The notes below the pieces were generated by a model. It searched no databases. It was not told the origin of the DNA and saw nothing but the letters and a program-made list of their open reading frames with translations. From contig OZ245894.1 of the NCBI GenBank assembly GCA_965229635.1, positions 868,001 through 932,000 on the forward strand: 64,000 nucleotides of DNA, in the 5' to 3' direction. Made by a program: the position numbers and the translations under genes. This document shows, piece after piece, positions 25,847-34,639 of this stretch; position 1 is the stretch's first letter, and every line of letters begins with the position of its first letter. Origin of the DNA: BQJU01 sp965229635. GTDB taxonomy: Bacteria > Bacteroidota > Bacteroidia > Chitinophagales > Saprospiraceae.

Positions 25847-26079
25847 TTATTTAGTGCTTTTAGTAAATCCCGAGCCAATTTTTGCCGGGTGTATGTGATC
25901 AATCGGGTTGAAATTAGCTAATTTTTTGAATTTACCCCGAGTGGGTAAGACAATTCTCCTGATTCTTCGAAAAAAGAGACTACTTGATCAATCTTTCTGG
26001 ACTGATAACCTGGGAAATTGTAAATTGAAAGTGTTTCACCCAAAACCGTATGCCCATGCTTCATTTCAACACTTCTTTG

Positions 26080-28584
26080 ATGCGTCAAATCATCTGCTTT
26101 CTTTCCGCCTTTTTGTTTTATTTCGGGGCTAATACTCAGCCTTCCTCCTGGCAACCAGCTGGCATGGGCGGCGGCGGAGCACTATTTGCGCCAAGCATCA
26201 ACCCGCACCAAACGGATGAAATCTATGTGGCTTCCGACCTGACCGCCATGTACCACAGCAACAATTTTGGCGAAAGCTGGTCAGTGGTACCCTTTTATGA
26301 ATTGACGGCCCTGAATGAATCACAAATCCAGTTTACCTCCAATTCAGATATCCGCTACGCCATTCACAGCGACTTTGGACCGGATTTGCGTAAGCCAATC
26401 AAATCGACCGATGGAGGGCAAACCTGGCAACCACTGGCATCTGACCCAACCGATGGCGACGCCTGGACGCTTTTTGCCGATCCTAATTCAACGGACCGCT
26501 TGCTTTTGAGTAGTTACAGTCAATTGTTCTTTTCCAGCAATGGTGGCAATTCTTTTCAGCAAGTGTATACGGCCAATGACTTCCACATTGCCGGGGTGTT
26601 TTGGGATGGTGATCAGATCTATGTAGGCACCAGGGAAGGTTTGTTGGTTTCCACCAATGCTGGACAAAATTTCTCTCTGGATAATTCTAGCGGCCTTTCG
26701 GCCAATGATGGCATGTTATCCTTTACCGGGGCTAAAGCCAGTGGGACAACCCGCTTATTTTGTGTGGCTAGAGCCAAAAGCGACATCTGGCCTGGCATCC
26801 CGGGATCGGATTATTGGAGTGACCAGCAGGTGTATGGGTTGGACTACGGAAGTGGACAATGGACCGTCAAGGAAAGTGGCATTCCCGCCGGAGATTTTCC
26901 CTTCTATGTGGCGATGGCCAAAGACAATATTGATGTGGTATACGTGGCTGGAGCGACAGCCTTTCCCCAGCATCCGATGGTCTACAAATCAACCAACGGA
27001 GGCAATTCGTGGACGGGTGCATTTCAAACCAACGGCAATGCCAATATACGTACTGGATGGGCAGGCGATGGCGGCGATCTGAACTGGGGTTGGGCCGAAA
27101 ATGCGATGGGATTTACGGTTTGCAGCAGCGATCCCAACCGGTTGATCATTACTGATTTTGGATTTGCGCACGTTAGTTCAGATGGTGGTGCCACCTGGTC
27201 ACAGGCCTACGTTGATCCGATGGATAGCCATGCTCCCGGCAATGCTACGCCGCAAGATCAGGCCTACCGCAGCAATGGACTGGAGAATACCAGTTGCTGG
27301 TGGCTGCACTGGACTTCCGAGCAAGATATTTTGGCCGGATATTCCGATATCACGGCAGCGGTAAGTGATGATGGCGGCAATAGCTGGTCGTTTGACTATT
27401 CGGGCAATGACTACAATTCTACCTATCAGATTGTGGCGCACCCGCAGCAGTCGGTGCTGTATGCAGCGGTGTCGACGGTGCACGACCTTTACCAAAGTAC
27501 CTACCTGACTGATAATGCCATTAACGGCGGCGATGGTGGTATTTTGTTTTCCACCAATGAGGGGCAAAGCTGGTCGGTATTAAATGATTTTGGCCATCCG
27601 GTGGTTTCGATGGCTATTGATCCGGGCAATACAGAAATTGCCTATGCCAGCGTGGTGCACAATGGAAATGGTGATATTTATAAAACCACTAATCTTTCAG
27701 CAGGAGCAAGTGCCAACTGGACCCGACTGTCCAGTCCTCCGCGCACGCAGGGGCATCCCTTTCAGGTACGGGTTTTGGATGATGGAATGGTTGTTTGTAC
27801 CTATTCCGGTCGGAGGGCATCGGGTTTTACGGCCAGTTCGGGCTTGTTTGTCAGCGAAGATGGCGGCACCAGCTGGGATGACCGCTCTGATCCCGGCATG
27901 CATTACTGGACTAAAGATGTGGTGATTGATCCACATGATTCTGAGCAAAACACCTGGTATGTAGCCGTATTTTCCGGTTGGGGAGGCGCACCCAATAACC
28001 TGGGCGGCATCTATCGCACTACCGATCGCGGGCAAAACTGGACGCGTATCAACGATCTCGATCGGGTGGAGAGCATGACTATTGATCCAATCAATGCCAA
28101 TGAGATGTATGTTACGACCGAATACGAAGGACTATGGCATACTTCTGAGTTGAATCAAAACAACCTTTCCTTTCAGCGATTGGGCGGCTATCCTTTCCAA
28201 CATCCGGTGCGGGTGTTTTTTAATCCGTATGATGCTTCCGAAATTTGGGTGAGTAGTTTTGGCAATGGGTTGAGAAAGGGCAATACCGTTCCTACGGAAA
28301 TATCGGACCTGCTGACTAAAAAGCAGCCCGTTTTCTACCTATCGCCCAATCCGGCAAGCAACCATGCTATCTTAAAAGGAGAAGCCCATTTTGCTCCAGG
28401 GCAGTATCATTTGGAATTGGTCAATGCCGCAGGACAGCGGGTGCGGCAGGCTTCATTCCTATTGAGTATGCAATCAGCGGAACATCCAATTCCACTGAAT
28501 GAACTTGCGCCGGGGCAATATTTCGTTCGGATCAAATTCAAAGGAGAATTGATACAGTTAATTTCGTTGTTGGTGCATCGGTAA
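26080..28584 (+). CDS. T9SS-exported sortilin-like propeller protein
   Basis: An 834-residue secreted protein. The ATG at 26080 begins the signal peptide MRQIICFLSAFLFYFGANTQ; an upstream ATG at 26050 is less likely. About eleven Asp-box-type blades (STDGGQTWQPL, STNAGQNFSL, STNGGNSWTGA, SSDGGATWSQA, SEDGGTSWDDR, TTDRGQNWTRI) build a xyloglucanase/sortilin-like tandem propeller. The C-terminus has a T9SS sorting domain (FYLSPNPASNHAIL...APGQYFVRIKFKGE). Some GH74 xyloglucanases share this fold, but catalytic acids cannot be assigned by eye. It is divergent from the glycosylasparaginase gene. Confidence 0.88.
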   Translation: MRQIICFLSAFLFYFGANTQPSSWQPAGMGGGGALFAPSINPHQTDEIYVASDLTAMYHSNNFGESWSVVPFYELTALNESQIQFTSNSDIRYAIHSDFGPDLRKPIKSTDGGQTWQPLASDPTDGDAWTLFADPNSTDRLLLSSYSQLFFSSNGGNSFQQVYTANDFHIAGVFWDGDQIYVGTREGLLVSTNAGQNFSLDNSSGLSANDGMLSFTGAKASGTTRLFCVARAKSDIWPGIPGSDYWSDQQVYGLDYGSGQWTVKESGIPAGDFPFYVAMAKDNIDVVYVAGATAFPQHPMVYKSTNGGNSWTGAFQTNGNANIRTGWAGDGGDLNWGWAENAMGFTVCSSDPNRLIITDFGFAHVSSDGGATWSQAYVDPMDSHAPGNATPQDQAYRSNGLENTSCWWLHWTSEQDILAGYSDITAAVSDDGGNSWSFDYSGNDYNSTYQIVAHPQQSVLYAAVSTVHDLYQSTYLTDNAINGGDGGILFSTNEGQSWSVLNDFGHPVVSMAIDPGNTEIAYASVVHNGNGDIYKTTNLSAGASANWTRLSSPPRTQGHPFQVRVLDDGMVVCTYSGRRASGFTASSGLFVSEDGGTSWDDRSDPGMHYWTKDVVIDPHDSEQNTWYVAVFSGWGGAPNNLGGIYRTTDRGQNWTRINDLDRVESMTIDPINANEMYVTTEYEGLWHTSELNQNNLSFQRLGGYPFQHPVRVFFNPYDASEIWVSSFGNGLRKGNTVPTEISDLLTKKQPVFYLSPNPASNHAILKGEAHFAPGQYHLELVNAAGQRVRQASFLLSMQSAEHPIPLNELAPGQYFVRIKFKGELIQLISLLVHR

Positions 28585-28593
28585 ATCCTAAGC

Positions 28594-29595
28594 CTACTTC
28601 CCATGCAGTATATTCTCCTTGTTTTTCAGTTTATCACTGTACTTTTCGCGGAGTTTTTTCAGCTTTGGTGAAATCACTACGGAGCAGTACCGGTTATTTT
28701 GATTGTTTTTGTAAAAATCCTGGTGGTAATCTTCGGCTTTGTAGAAAGCTTCGTACTCCGCCAGCTCGGTCACAATCGGATCGGCATAGTCTGACTGTAG
28801 CTCGGCCATCACTTTTTCGGCGGCTTGCCTTTGCTCATCAGAGTGGTAGAAAATGGCTGATCGGTATTGCGTGCCGCGATCGGCGCCCTGGCGGTTGAGG
28901 GTAGTTGGATCGTGGGTGTAGAGGTGGATTCTGACCAGGTCCTCAAAGCTGATCACGTCCTCGTTGTACACGATCTGAATCACCTCAGCGTGGCCGGTAG
29001 TGCCGCTGGTCACCTGATTGTAGGTGGCCGTATCCGCTTTTCCACCGCTGTAGCCCGACATCACACTTTCTACGCCATTCAACGCCTGAAAGACGGCTTC
29101 GGTACACCAGAAACAGCCGCCACCAAAAGTTGCGGTGCGCAGGGCCGTGGTGTTGACCTTTTTCAGTGAAGCCGAATTGATGCAATAACGCAATCCACTG
29201 GGCATCGGGCCATCGGGAAATACGTGCCCCAGGTGGGCATCACAAACATTACACATCACCTCCACGCGGGTCATGCCGTGTGAAGTATCCTTCTCGTATT
29301 GGATGGCATTTTCCATGACCGGTTGCGTAAAGCTAGGCCAGCCCGTGCCGGATTCAAATTTCTGACGGGAGTCAAACAGCCAGTTATCACAGCAAACACA
29401 GCCGTAAAGCGCCGGTTCAAAAATGGAACAATGCTCGCCGGTAAAGGCCCGCTCCGTTCCCTTTTGGCGGGCAACGCGGTACTGCTCATCGGTCAGTTGT
29501 GCGCGCCACTCTTCATCACTTTTCTCTACACGACGGGCAGGTTTAGGGTTTCCTTTTGTGGCAAACTTGATAACATCTAACCAGTTTAACATCAT
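28594..29595 (-). CDS. msrBA: Bifunctional peptide methionine sulfoxide reductase, MsrB-MsrA fusion
   Basis: A 333-residue repair enzyme. Residues about 25-150 are MsrB, reducing the R-epimer: TDEQYRVARQKGTERAF, two CxxC zinc sites (CVCC, CNVC), ESGTGWPSF, and catalytic Cys in LRYCINSASL. Residues about 155-315 are MsrA, reducing the S-epimer, with the catalytic GGGCFWCTEA and YHQDFYKNN. Many bacterial fusions run MsrA then MsrB; this one is reversed. No signal peptide is evident, so it acts in the cytoplasm. It converges on the propeller gene, whose stop is 9 bp away. Confidence 0.95.
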   Translation of the reverse strand: MMLNWLDVIKFATKGNPKPARRVEKSDEEWRAQLTDEQYRVARQKGTERAFTGEHCSIFEPALYGCVCCDNWLFDSRQKFESGTGWPSFTQPVMENAIQYEKDTSHGMTRVEVMCNVCDAHLGHVFPDGPMPSGLRYCINSASLKKVNTTALRTATFGGGCFWCTEAVFQALNGVESVMSGYSGGKADTATYNQVTSGTTGHAEVIQIVYNEDVISFEDLVRIHLYTHDPTTLNRQGADRGTQYRSAIFYHSDEQRQAAEKVMAELQSDYADPIVTELAEYEAFYKAEDYHQDFYKNNQNNRYCSVVISPKLKKLREKYSDKLKNKENILHGK

Positions 29596-29675
29596 TGACT
29601 TTTTTGATTCTATTTGAATATTTCAACAGGACAAAGATACGCCCAAATCGGGTTGGACACCATGGCTAAACTTCC

Positions 29676-30545
29676 TCAGGGTTTGTCAATTTTTCCCTTT
29701 CCGCTTGCTTTATAATGCAACTCGCGAAAGGCCTGAGGAGAATGACCTGTTGTCTTCTTAAACAACCGACTGAAACCCGAAAGGTTGTCAAATCCGAGTT
29801 CGTAGGCAATTTCTTTGACACTGGAATCTGTGTATAGCAATAACCGTTTGGCCTCCAGTGTGATACGCGAATGGATGATGTGCAGGGGATTGGGCTGGTT
29901 GTTTTGTTTAAATAGATGCGCCAGCGTTTTTGGGGACTTGTGCAGCAATTTGGCGTAAGCCGCCACCGAATGAAGGGATTTAAATCGCTCCTCCACCAGC
30001 ATATTAAAATGCCGAATGACCTCGACACTTGTTTTGTCGTAGCTGATGCTGAAATCCTGCATTTTGAAAATGCGGGTTGCCAGAATGATCCAGCGTTTGA
30101 GCAATACGCGCAGCATTTCCCCCTGGATATTGTCGCGCCAGCCAAATTCGTCCATCAATACCTGGTACAACATCTCAAAACGATGCCGATCTTCCTTTCC
30201 CAACTGCAACACCGGAATACCCTTACTGCCAAAAAAAATCAGTCCATTGCAGGATACTTCGTGATCATAAGTGAAGATGCAGTAAAATTCCCGATTGAAT
30301 TGGAGGGCGATGTACTCAGCATCTGAGTTAAGCAATTCAACATGCTGATTCGGAGTGAAAAATACCATCATTTCGGGTTGTAGGTTGATCGGAATACCGT
30401 CTACCAGCAGCATGAGTTCCCCCATTCTTACCCAAACCATGGTGAAGTAGCCAATGGGCTGCATAGCATCCACATGTAATGCTCCCATTTCGGGAATCAT
30501 GCGAAAGAATTGTTTATCTGTGGTCTGGAATAATAGTGGATTCAA
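29676..30545 (-). CDS. AraC-family transcriptional regulator
   Basis: A 289-residue regulator. The N-terminal half (about 1-160) is a cupin-like effector domain (FFTPNQHVELLNSDAEYIALQFNREF). The C-terminal 100 residues are the double helix-turn-helix: FKSLHSVAAYAKLLHKSPKTLAHLFKQ, then EAKRLLLYTDSSVKEIAYELGFDNLSGFSRLFKKTTGHSPQAFR. The ligand is unknown. It is divergent from the thioredoxin-like gene, which is a candidate target, and lies 80 bp downstream of msrBA on the same strand. Confidence 0.92.
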   Translation of the reverse strand: MNPLLFQTTDKQFFRMIPEMGALHVDAMQPIGYFTMVWVRMGELMLLVDGIPINLQPEMMVFFTPNQHVELLNSDAEYIALQFNREFYCIFTYDHEVSCNGLIFFGSKGIPVLQLGKEDRHRFEMLYQVLMDEFGWRDNIQGEMLRVLLKRWIILATRIFKMQDFSISYDKTSVEVIRHFNMLVEERFKSLHSVAAYAKLLHKSPKTLAHLFKQNNQPNPLHIIHSRITLEAKRLLLYTDSSVKEIAYELGFDNLSGFSRLFKKTTGHSPQAFRELHYKASGKGKIDKP

Positions 30546-30671
30546 AAGTTGGACGTTGATCTTGTTTGTAAGCTAAGCAATATCCTTTAAAATTGGGTAT
30601 TTGGTTAATCTATTTTGATGATGGGCTTGTTTAAATTTCGTGTACTATTTATTCAAAACCAACTTGTTCTT

Positions 30672-31229
30672 ATGGCTTTAACAGAATCGAAGATGTTAGA
30701 TTTGGGCACTAAAGCCCCCAATTTTCAATTACCGGATGTTGTTTCCGGCAAGCAGTTGTCTCTACATGACCTGAAATCCGATAAGGCTACCGTGGTGATG
30801 TTTATTTGCAATCATTGCCCTTATGTCATTCACGTGAATCCGGAGATGGTGAGGTTGGCAAAGGAATATCAGGAAAAGGGTGTCAGCTTTGTGGCCATCA
30901 GTTCTAATGATATCAACTCTCATCCGCAGGATGGCCCAGGGCCAATGAAGGCACATGCACAGAAGGAAGGCTATCCGTTTCCCTATCTCTACGATGAAAC
31001 CCAGGCTGTGGCCAAAGCTTACGATGCGGCCTGTACACCGGATTTTTATGTATTCAACGGTGAGCTTACGCTGGTTTATCGCGGCCGACTGGATGCATCG
31101 CGGCCCAATAGCGGTATTCCATTAACAGGCTCCGATTTGCGGGCCGCACTGGATGCGGTACTGGCTGGAGAATCGGTTTCTGAACGGCAGTATCCGAGTA
31201 TGGGCTGCAATATCAAGTGGAAATCATAA
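30672..31229 (+). CDS. Thioredoxin-family / peroxiredoxin-like protein
   Basis: A 185-residue protein starting MALTESKMLDLGTKAPNFQLPD. An upstream in-frame ATG (30615) would add an unlikely hydrophobic leader. It has an AhpC/TlpA-type thioredoxin fold with the redox motif CNHCPYV (about residue 50) and a following GVSFVAISSNDINSHPQDGP segment. KAYDAACTPDFYVFN carries the cis-Pro region with an extra Cys. The family is common in Bacteroidota and is probably a cytoplasmic thiol oxidoreductase or peroxidase. It is divergent from an AraC-family regulator. Confidence 0.85.
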   Translation: MALTESKMLDLGTKAPNFQLPDVVSGKQLSLHDLKSDKATVVMFICNHCPYVIHVNPEMVRLAKEYQEKGVSFVAISSNDINSHPQDGPGPMKAHAQKEGYPFPYLYDETQAVAKAYDAACTPDFYVFNGELTLVYRGRLDASRPNSGIPLTGSDLRAALDAVLAGESVSERQYPSMGCNIKWKS

Positions 31230-31248
31230 TCGTTACTTTTATCATCAT

Positions 31249-31293
31249 GATAAATATAACGATGATAAATATAATGATTATTTTTATAACGAT
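31249..31293 (+). repeat. 15-bp tandem repeat, three copies
   Basis: Three head-to-tail units, GATAAATATAACGAT, GATAAATATAATGAT and TATTTTTATAACGAT, lie 15 bp before the DinB-like gene start at 31308. They occupy the expected promoter position of that gene. Copy-number change would alter promoter spacing. Confidence 0.6.
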
Positions 31294-31307
31294 TTTTTGT
31301 TTGAAAA

Positions 31308-31862
31308 ATGGATCAAACCAACTTCTTGACCAGTACCATCTCCCTGTTTCGCTACTACAAATCTCTGGGAGATAAATCCATCGCTCAGCTGAGTGCTGAG
31401 CAATTGCACCACACGCCACCCGGCTCCAATAGCATGGCCATCATCATGAAGCACCTCAGCGGCAATATGCTGTCGCGCTGGACCGATTTCCTGACTGCCG
31501 ATGGTGAAAAAGAATGGCGCAACCGCGAGCAAGAGTTTGAGGATAGCTTTAACAGCCATGAGGAATTAATGGCCTACTGGGAAAAGGGCTGGAACTGTCT
31601 TTTCTCAGCGCTGGAGGGCCTGACTCCTGATGACCTCAGTCGCATCATCTACATCCGCAATGAAGGACATAGCGTGCCGGAAGCCATTCACCGGCAACTG
31701 GCACATTACGCCTACCACGTGGGGCAAATGGTGTACCTGGCCAAAATGCTGAAAGAAGAGGACTGGCAATCATTATCTATCCCGAAAGGTCAGTCGCAGA
31801 CGTTTAATACTGAAAAATTCCAAAAGGAGAAAGAACGGCGGCATTTTACTGACAATCATTGA
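31308..31862 (+). CDS. DUF1572/DinB-like protein
   Basis: A 184-residue protein with the DinB/YfiT four-helix fold of the DUF1572 subfamily. It starts FLTSTISLFRYYKSLGDKSIAQL, and the putative metal-ligand histidines lie in MKHLSGNMLSRWTDFL (about 45) and QLAHYAYHVGQMVYLAKML (about 130-150). In related families the three-His site binds a divalent metal, and some members are thiol transferases; the role here is unknown. It is preceded by a 15-bp tandem repeat, and the last few bases overlap the convergent lipoprotein gene at 31856. Confidence 0.82.
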   Translation: MDQTNFLTSTISLFRYYKSLGDKSIAQLSAEQLHHTPPGSNSMAIIMKHLSGNMLSRWTDFLTADGEKEWRNREQEFEDSFNSHEELMAYWEKGWNCLFSALEGLTPDDLSRIIYIRNEGHSVPEAIHRQLAHYAYHVGQMVYLAKMLKEEDWQSLSIPKGQSQTFNTEKFQKEKERRHFTDNH

Positions 31863-32782
31863 TTAAGCCAGGGCGTTAGGTCTAAACGATACAATTTTGC
31901 GAAAGCAAAATTTTCAGCTTCGCTACTGATCATCACCTCGTGTTCATTCAGAAAAACGATTCCCTCCATTTGTACAATCGGGGGTAGGTCGATTCGCTGA
32001 GACTTCCCGGAAAAAAAGTTGGTATTGTCAAAATCCGTAAATAGCCATACGAAGGGATAAAAGGTGCTGCTTCCCGCAAAATTATAGCCCAGTAGTGCCA
32101 AAACTGGTTGTTCCTCATTTGTCCAAAATGCCGCTCCGGTGATGGTGCCTTTGGTATTAAAAGTATCGCGGAGCAGAGCAACTGCTGGAGACTCTCCATG
32201 TTTGCCTAAGGCATACAATCGGCATTTTTCGTTGTCGTGATTTTTGGAAAAAAGGTACAGACTGTCGCCAATGGAAATCATTGCTTCACAATCAAAATTA
32301 TGCTGGTAGGGGCCGTAAGTAAATCGTTTCTGATCTTCGTAAGAAAATTCAACTTTGCGAAAGCTAGTGGTTCTCTTCACCGAATTGGAGCGGATGCTAT
32401 CCAGGGGTACGGCATAAATGATGAGGTTTTTTCGGTTGCCATTGTTGTTGCCAAAGTCTCCGAGATAAAAGTAGTGGCTATCGCGTGTCATATCCTCCCA
32501 ATCATAAGCTCCGGCACCGCGAAGTGCCACCTGCCGCAGCAATTTTTTGCCTTCCAGGTCTATCTGATATACAAAAGGGCCATCGCCGCTATCGTTGTGA
32601 GTCCAGAGGGTGCTGTCCCAGCGTTCCAGGCCTGAAGTTTCATTGAGCAGGGGAGGAAGTGGGCCAATGTATTGGAAATGCTGGCTCACAATATCCGGGA
32701 CTTCCTGGGTGGCAGGAGCCGGTGGGTTACATTCCAAAAACAACACTAAAAGAAAGATAAAAGCAGCTAGTTTACGAATCAT
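31856..32782 (-). CDS. Lipoprotein of unknown function, probable beta-propeller
   Basis: About 308 residues. The frame can extend to a TTG at 32929, but the ATG at about 32782 begins a lipoprotein signal (MIRKLAAFIFLLVLFLEC), so it is preferred. Motifs GLERWDSTLWTHNDSGDGPFVYQID, YDWEDMTRDSHYFYLGDFGNNNGNRKNLIIY, NFDCEAMISIGDSLYLFSKNH and IVQMEGIVFLNEHEVMISSEAENF recur in a conserved but uncharacterised Bacteroidota family, with blade-like repeats suggesting a six-bladed propeller. The 3' end overlaps the convergent DinB-like gene by 7 bp. A palindrome with a GAAA loop (31893-31912) lies inside the coding region. Confidence 0.72.
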   Translation of the reverse strand: MIRKLAAFIFLLVLFLECNPPAPATQEVPDIVSQHFQYIGPLPPLLNETSGLERWDSTLWTHNDSGDGPFVYQIDLEGKKLLRQVALRGAGAYDWEDMTRDSHYFYLGDFGNNNGNRKNLIIYAVPLDSIRSNSVKRTTSFRKVEFSYEDQKRFTYGPYQHNFDCEAMISIGDSLYLFSKNHDNEKCRLYALGKHGESPAVALLRDTFNTKGTITGAAFWTNEEQPVLALLGYNFAGSSTFYPFVWLFTDFDNTNFFSGKSQRIDLPPIVQMEGIVFLNEHEVMISSEAENFAFAKLYRLDLTPWLNQ

Positions 32783-32808
32783 AGTATGCGCATTATTCCG
32801 TTGTGCGC

Positions 32809-33525
32809 CTAAATTACCCCCTTTCCTTTTCTTACCAAAATTTCGGAGCCCTCCGCCATAAATACGGATCGGGGATTTTCCTGCATGGCTTCGCCAAATG
32901 CCGGGCCATAAAGACTGTGCGCATCGCAATCAATATCGAAATTTGTCACCCGATAAGCCTGCCACCTCGGATGCTCTACCTGGTATTCTGAGGTACGCGT
33001 ATCCGACTGGCGGGTGTAGCCCCAATAATGCTCGGTGATGAATTCCGCTTCGCTACCCTCCGGAATATGGTGAGATTGGGGCCCGGTTTCCACCATGATT
33101 TGGTTCCAGCGGCCTTGCCATTTCCAGCCGTAAGACACCGTAAGTCGATCGGCTTGTTCCTGCCAGGCGTGGCGCATGGGCAGTGTGACATAATGCTCGC
33201 CGTAGAGGGTATTGGCTACAAAAGTAATGGCGGCACGGGGTACAATTTCCTTGATAAAGACGACACCCCGCTTCCATTCATCACCTTCTTTGAAGCGCAC
33301 GTAGAAACGCAGGTTGACTTCTTCAAAATTGCGGTGTCCGGGAATTGGGATGCCCAGCACGCGCGTATTGCAAAACATAAATCCCACCAGACTGATGTAG
33401 CAATGGTCATTCCACAAGTCCAGCTCGGTACCGGCTGGCACATAGGCTTTCAGCGCCTCGGGATCAATGAGGTAATTGGCCATCACCAGCCGTCGCCATT
33501 CTGCGCGTAAGAATACTGTTCGCAT
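32809..33525 (-). CDS. DUF2071 (YqjF-like) family protein
   Basis: A 238-residue cytoplasmic protein of the DUF2071 family: FLRAEWRRLVMANYLIDPEALKAYVPAGTELDLW, CYISLVGFMFCNTRVLGIPIP, NFEEVNLRFYVRF and GVVFIKEIVPRAAITFVANTLYGEHYVTLPM are all typical. The fold resembles acetoacetate decarboxylase-like barrels, and no activity is established. It lies 6 bp after the DoxX gene on the same strand, so it is likely the last gene of a cupin-DoxX-DUF2071 operon. Confidence 0.85.
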   Translation of the reverse strand: MRTVFLRAEWRRLVMANYLIDPEALKAYVPAGTELDLWNDHCYISLVGFMFCNTRVLGIPIPGHRNFEEVNLRFYVRFKEGDEWKRGVVFIKEIVPRAAITFVANTLYGEHYVTLPMRHAWQEQADRLTVSYGWKWQGRWNQIMVETGPQSHHIPEGSEAEFITEHYWGYTRQSDTRTSEYQVEHPRWQAYRVTNFDIDCDAHSLYGPAFGEAMQENPRSVFMAEGSEILVRKGKGVI

Positions 33526-33531
33526 CTGGAA

Positions 33532-33942
33532 TTACCTTTTTTTGTTGTCAAATGACCAGGCCCCGGCACCGTTAAAAAGCAGAAATGCCGATCCCAGCAA
33601 CATGGCCAAAGCGGGGAATAAGCTAGGGTAGACATCACCAAGATGCACCATCATCAAGGCTACTATAAAGTTGAAAATCATCACTAGTGCTGCAGCTCTG
33701 ACAAAGGCACCAAGGATAAACAATAATCCACAAATGAGCTGCGCATAGACACTGACCACAGCGCAAAACAGCGACAATGGAAACCCATGCTGTGCCAGGA
33801 AGGCTTCAAATTCCAACATCCGGTCCCAGCTCAGCACATTGTCTTGCACGCCGTAGATCAAATGAAAGCCAAGGAGCAACCTGATGAAGATGGCTCCGTA
33901 GACTTGATATTGATCAAAAAATTGATTGAGTTTACGATTCAT
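33532..33942 (-). CDS. DoxX family membrane protein
   Basis: 136 residues with four transmembrane helices (GAIFIRLLLGFHLIYGVQ, LFCAVVSVYAQLICGLLFILGAF, AALVMIFNFIVALMMV, LFPALAMLLGSAFLLFNGAGAW), matching the DoxX/SURF4-like family of inner-membrane proteins linked to quinone or thiosulfate redox chemistry and oxidative stress. An ATG at 33957 would add five residues. It overlaps the end of the cupin gene, so the two are translationally coupled. Confidence 0.85.
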   Translation of the reverse strand: MNRKLNQFFDQYQVYGAIFIRLLLGFHLIYGVQDNVLSWDRMLEFEAFLAQHGFPLSLFCAVVSVYAQLICGLLFILGAFVRAAALVMIFNFIVALMMVHLGDVYPSLFPALAMLLGSAFLLFNGAGAWSFDNKKR

Positions 33943-34297
33943 TATTGATAATTTCAACCTCTTCCGGCACGATAAACAGTAACATACATCCCGTCTCAGA
34001 CTTTACGCTATGTTTGAATCCGGGAGGCGTGTACAAATAATCTCCGGCCGACAGCGTCGTTCCCTCAATAATACAACTTCCCTGTTGAACAAACAACTCC
34101 TCACCGCCAGGATGATTGTGATAAGGGTAGGAAGCGCCAGGTTCAAATTTTAACAGAAAACTACTTGGCCTTTGTTGCTTTTCATCAAAGCGTAGAACTT
34201 TTACGGACAGGCCGGTGGTGTCTACTCCAACCTCTTGTAAAGGTGTCCAGGCTACCAGATTAGATGGCACGATATAATCCTTGATGTCGGTACTCAT
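33932..34297 (-). CDS. Cupin-domain protein (ChrR-like)
   Basis: A 121-residue single-cupin protein starting MSTDIKDYIVPSNLVAWTPL; an upstream start at 34351 is less likely. The cupin motifs are FEPGASYPYHNHPGGEELFVQQG (metal ligands His-x-His...Glu) and GDYLYTPPGFKHSV (third His). It matches the C-terminal cupin of ChrR anti-sigma factors but lacks the N-terminal zinc sigma-binding domain, so a sensor or small-molecule-binding role is more likely than sigma control. It forms an operon with DoxX and DUF2071 genes. Confidence 0.85.
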   Translation of the reverse strand: MSTDIKDYIVPSNLVAWTPLQEVGVDTTGLSVKVLRFDEKQQRPSSFLLKFEPGASYPYHNHPGGEELFVQQGSCIIEGTTLSAGDYLYTPPGFKHSVKSETGCMLLFIVPEEVEIINNES

Positions 34298-34384
34298 GAT
34301 TGATTTTTTTGTGATTGAATACCACAAAGTTAGCGGGAGTACCGTTGGCAAAACATAGACAATCCTGGGAAAAGCATGTAAGAT

Positions 34385-34639
34385 TTAGATAGCGTGTTCC
34401 CGCTGATAAGTGCTGGGTGATTGCTGGGTATGCTTTTTGAAAAAATTGGAAAAATAAAAGGGATCATTAAAGCCCAATTGATAGGCCACCTCCTTGACTG
34501 CCAGATTTTCGTAGGTCAATAATCGTTTGGCTTCCGATACCACAAGGCCAAAGATTACATTTTGGGCCGTTTTTCCGGCATGTAGCTTGGCCAGCTTGTT
34601 GAGACGTCTAAAGTTAAACATTCCTACCCTCACGCTCAC
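34385..34639 (-). pseudogene. AraC-family regulator remnant (DNA-binding domain only)
   Basis: 84 codons encode only the second half of an AraC-type DNA-binding domain (NKLAKLHAGKTAQNVIF..., EAKRLLTYENLAVKEVAYQLGFNDPFYFSNFFKKHTQQSPSTYQ). The effector domain and most of the first helix-turn-helix are missing. The frame opens with a GTG overlapping the stop of the upstream DUF1801 gene. Intact AraC proteins are about 280-300 residues, so this is probably the 3' remnant of a regulator that once controlled the neighbouring cupin-DoxX-DUF2071 genes. Confidence 0.7.

Noticed and set aside
31249..31293. CRISPR-like repeat
   Set aside because: Units are contiguous without spacers and no cas genes are present.
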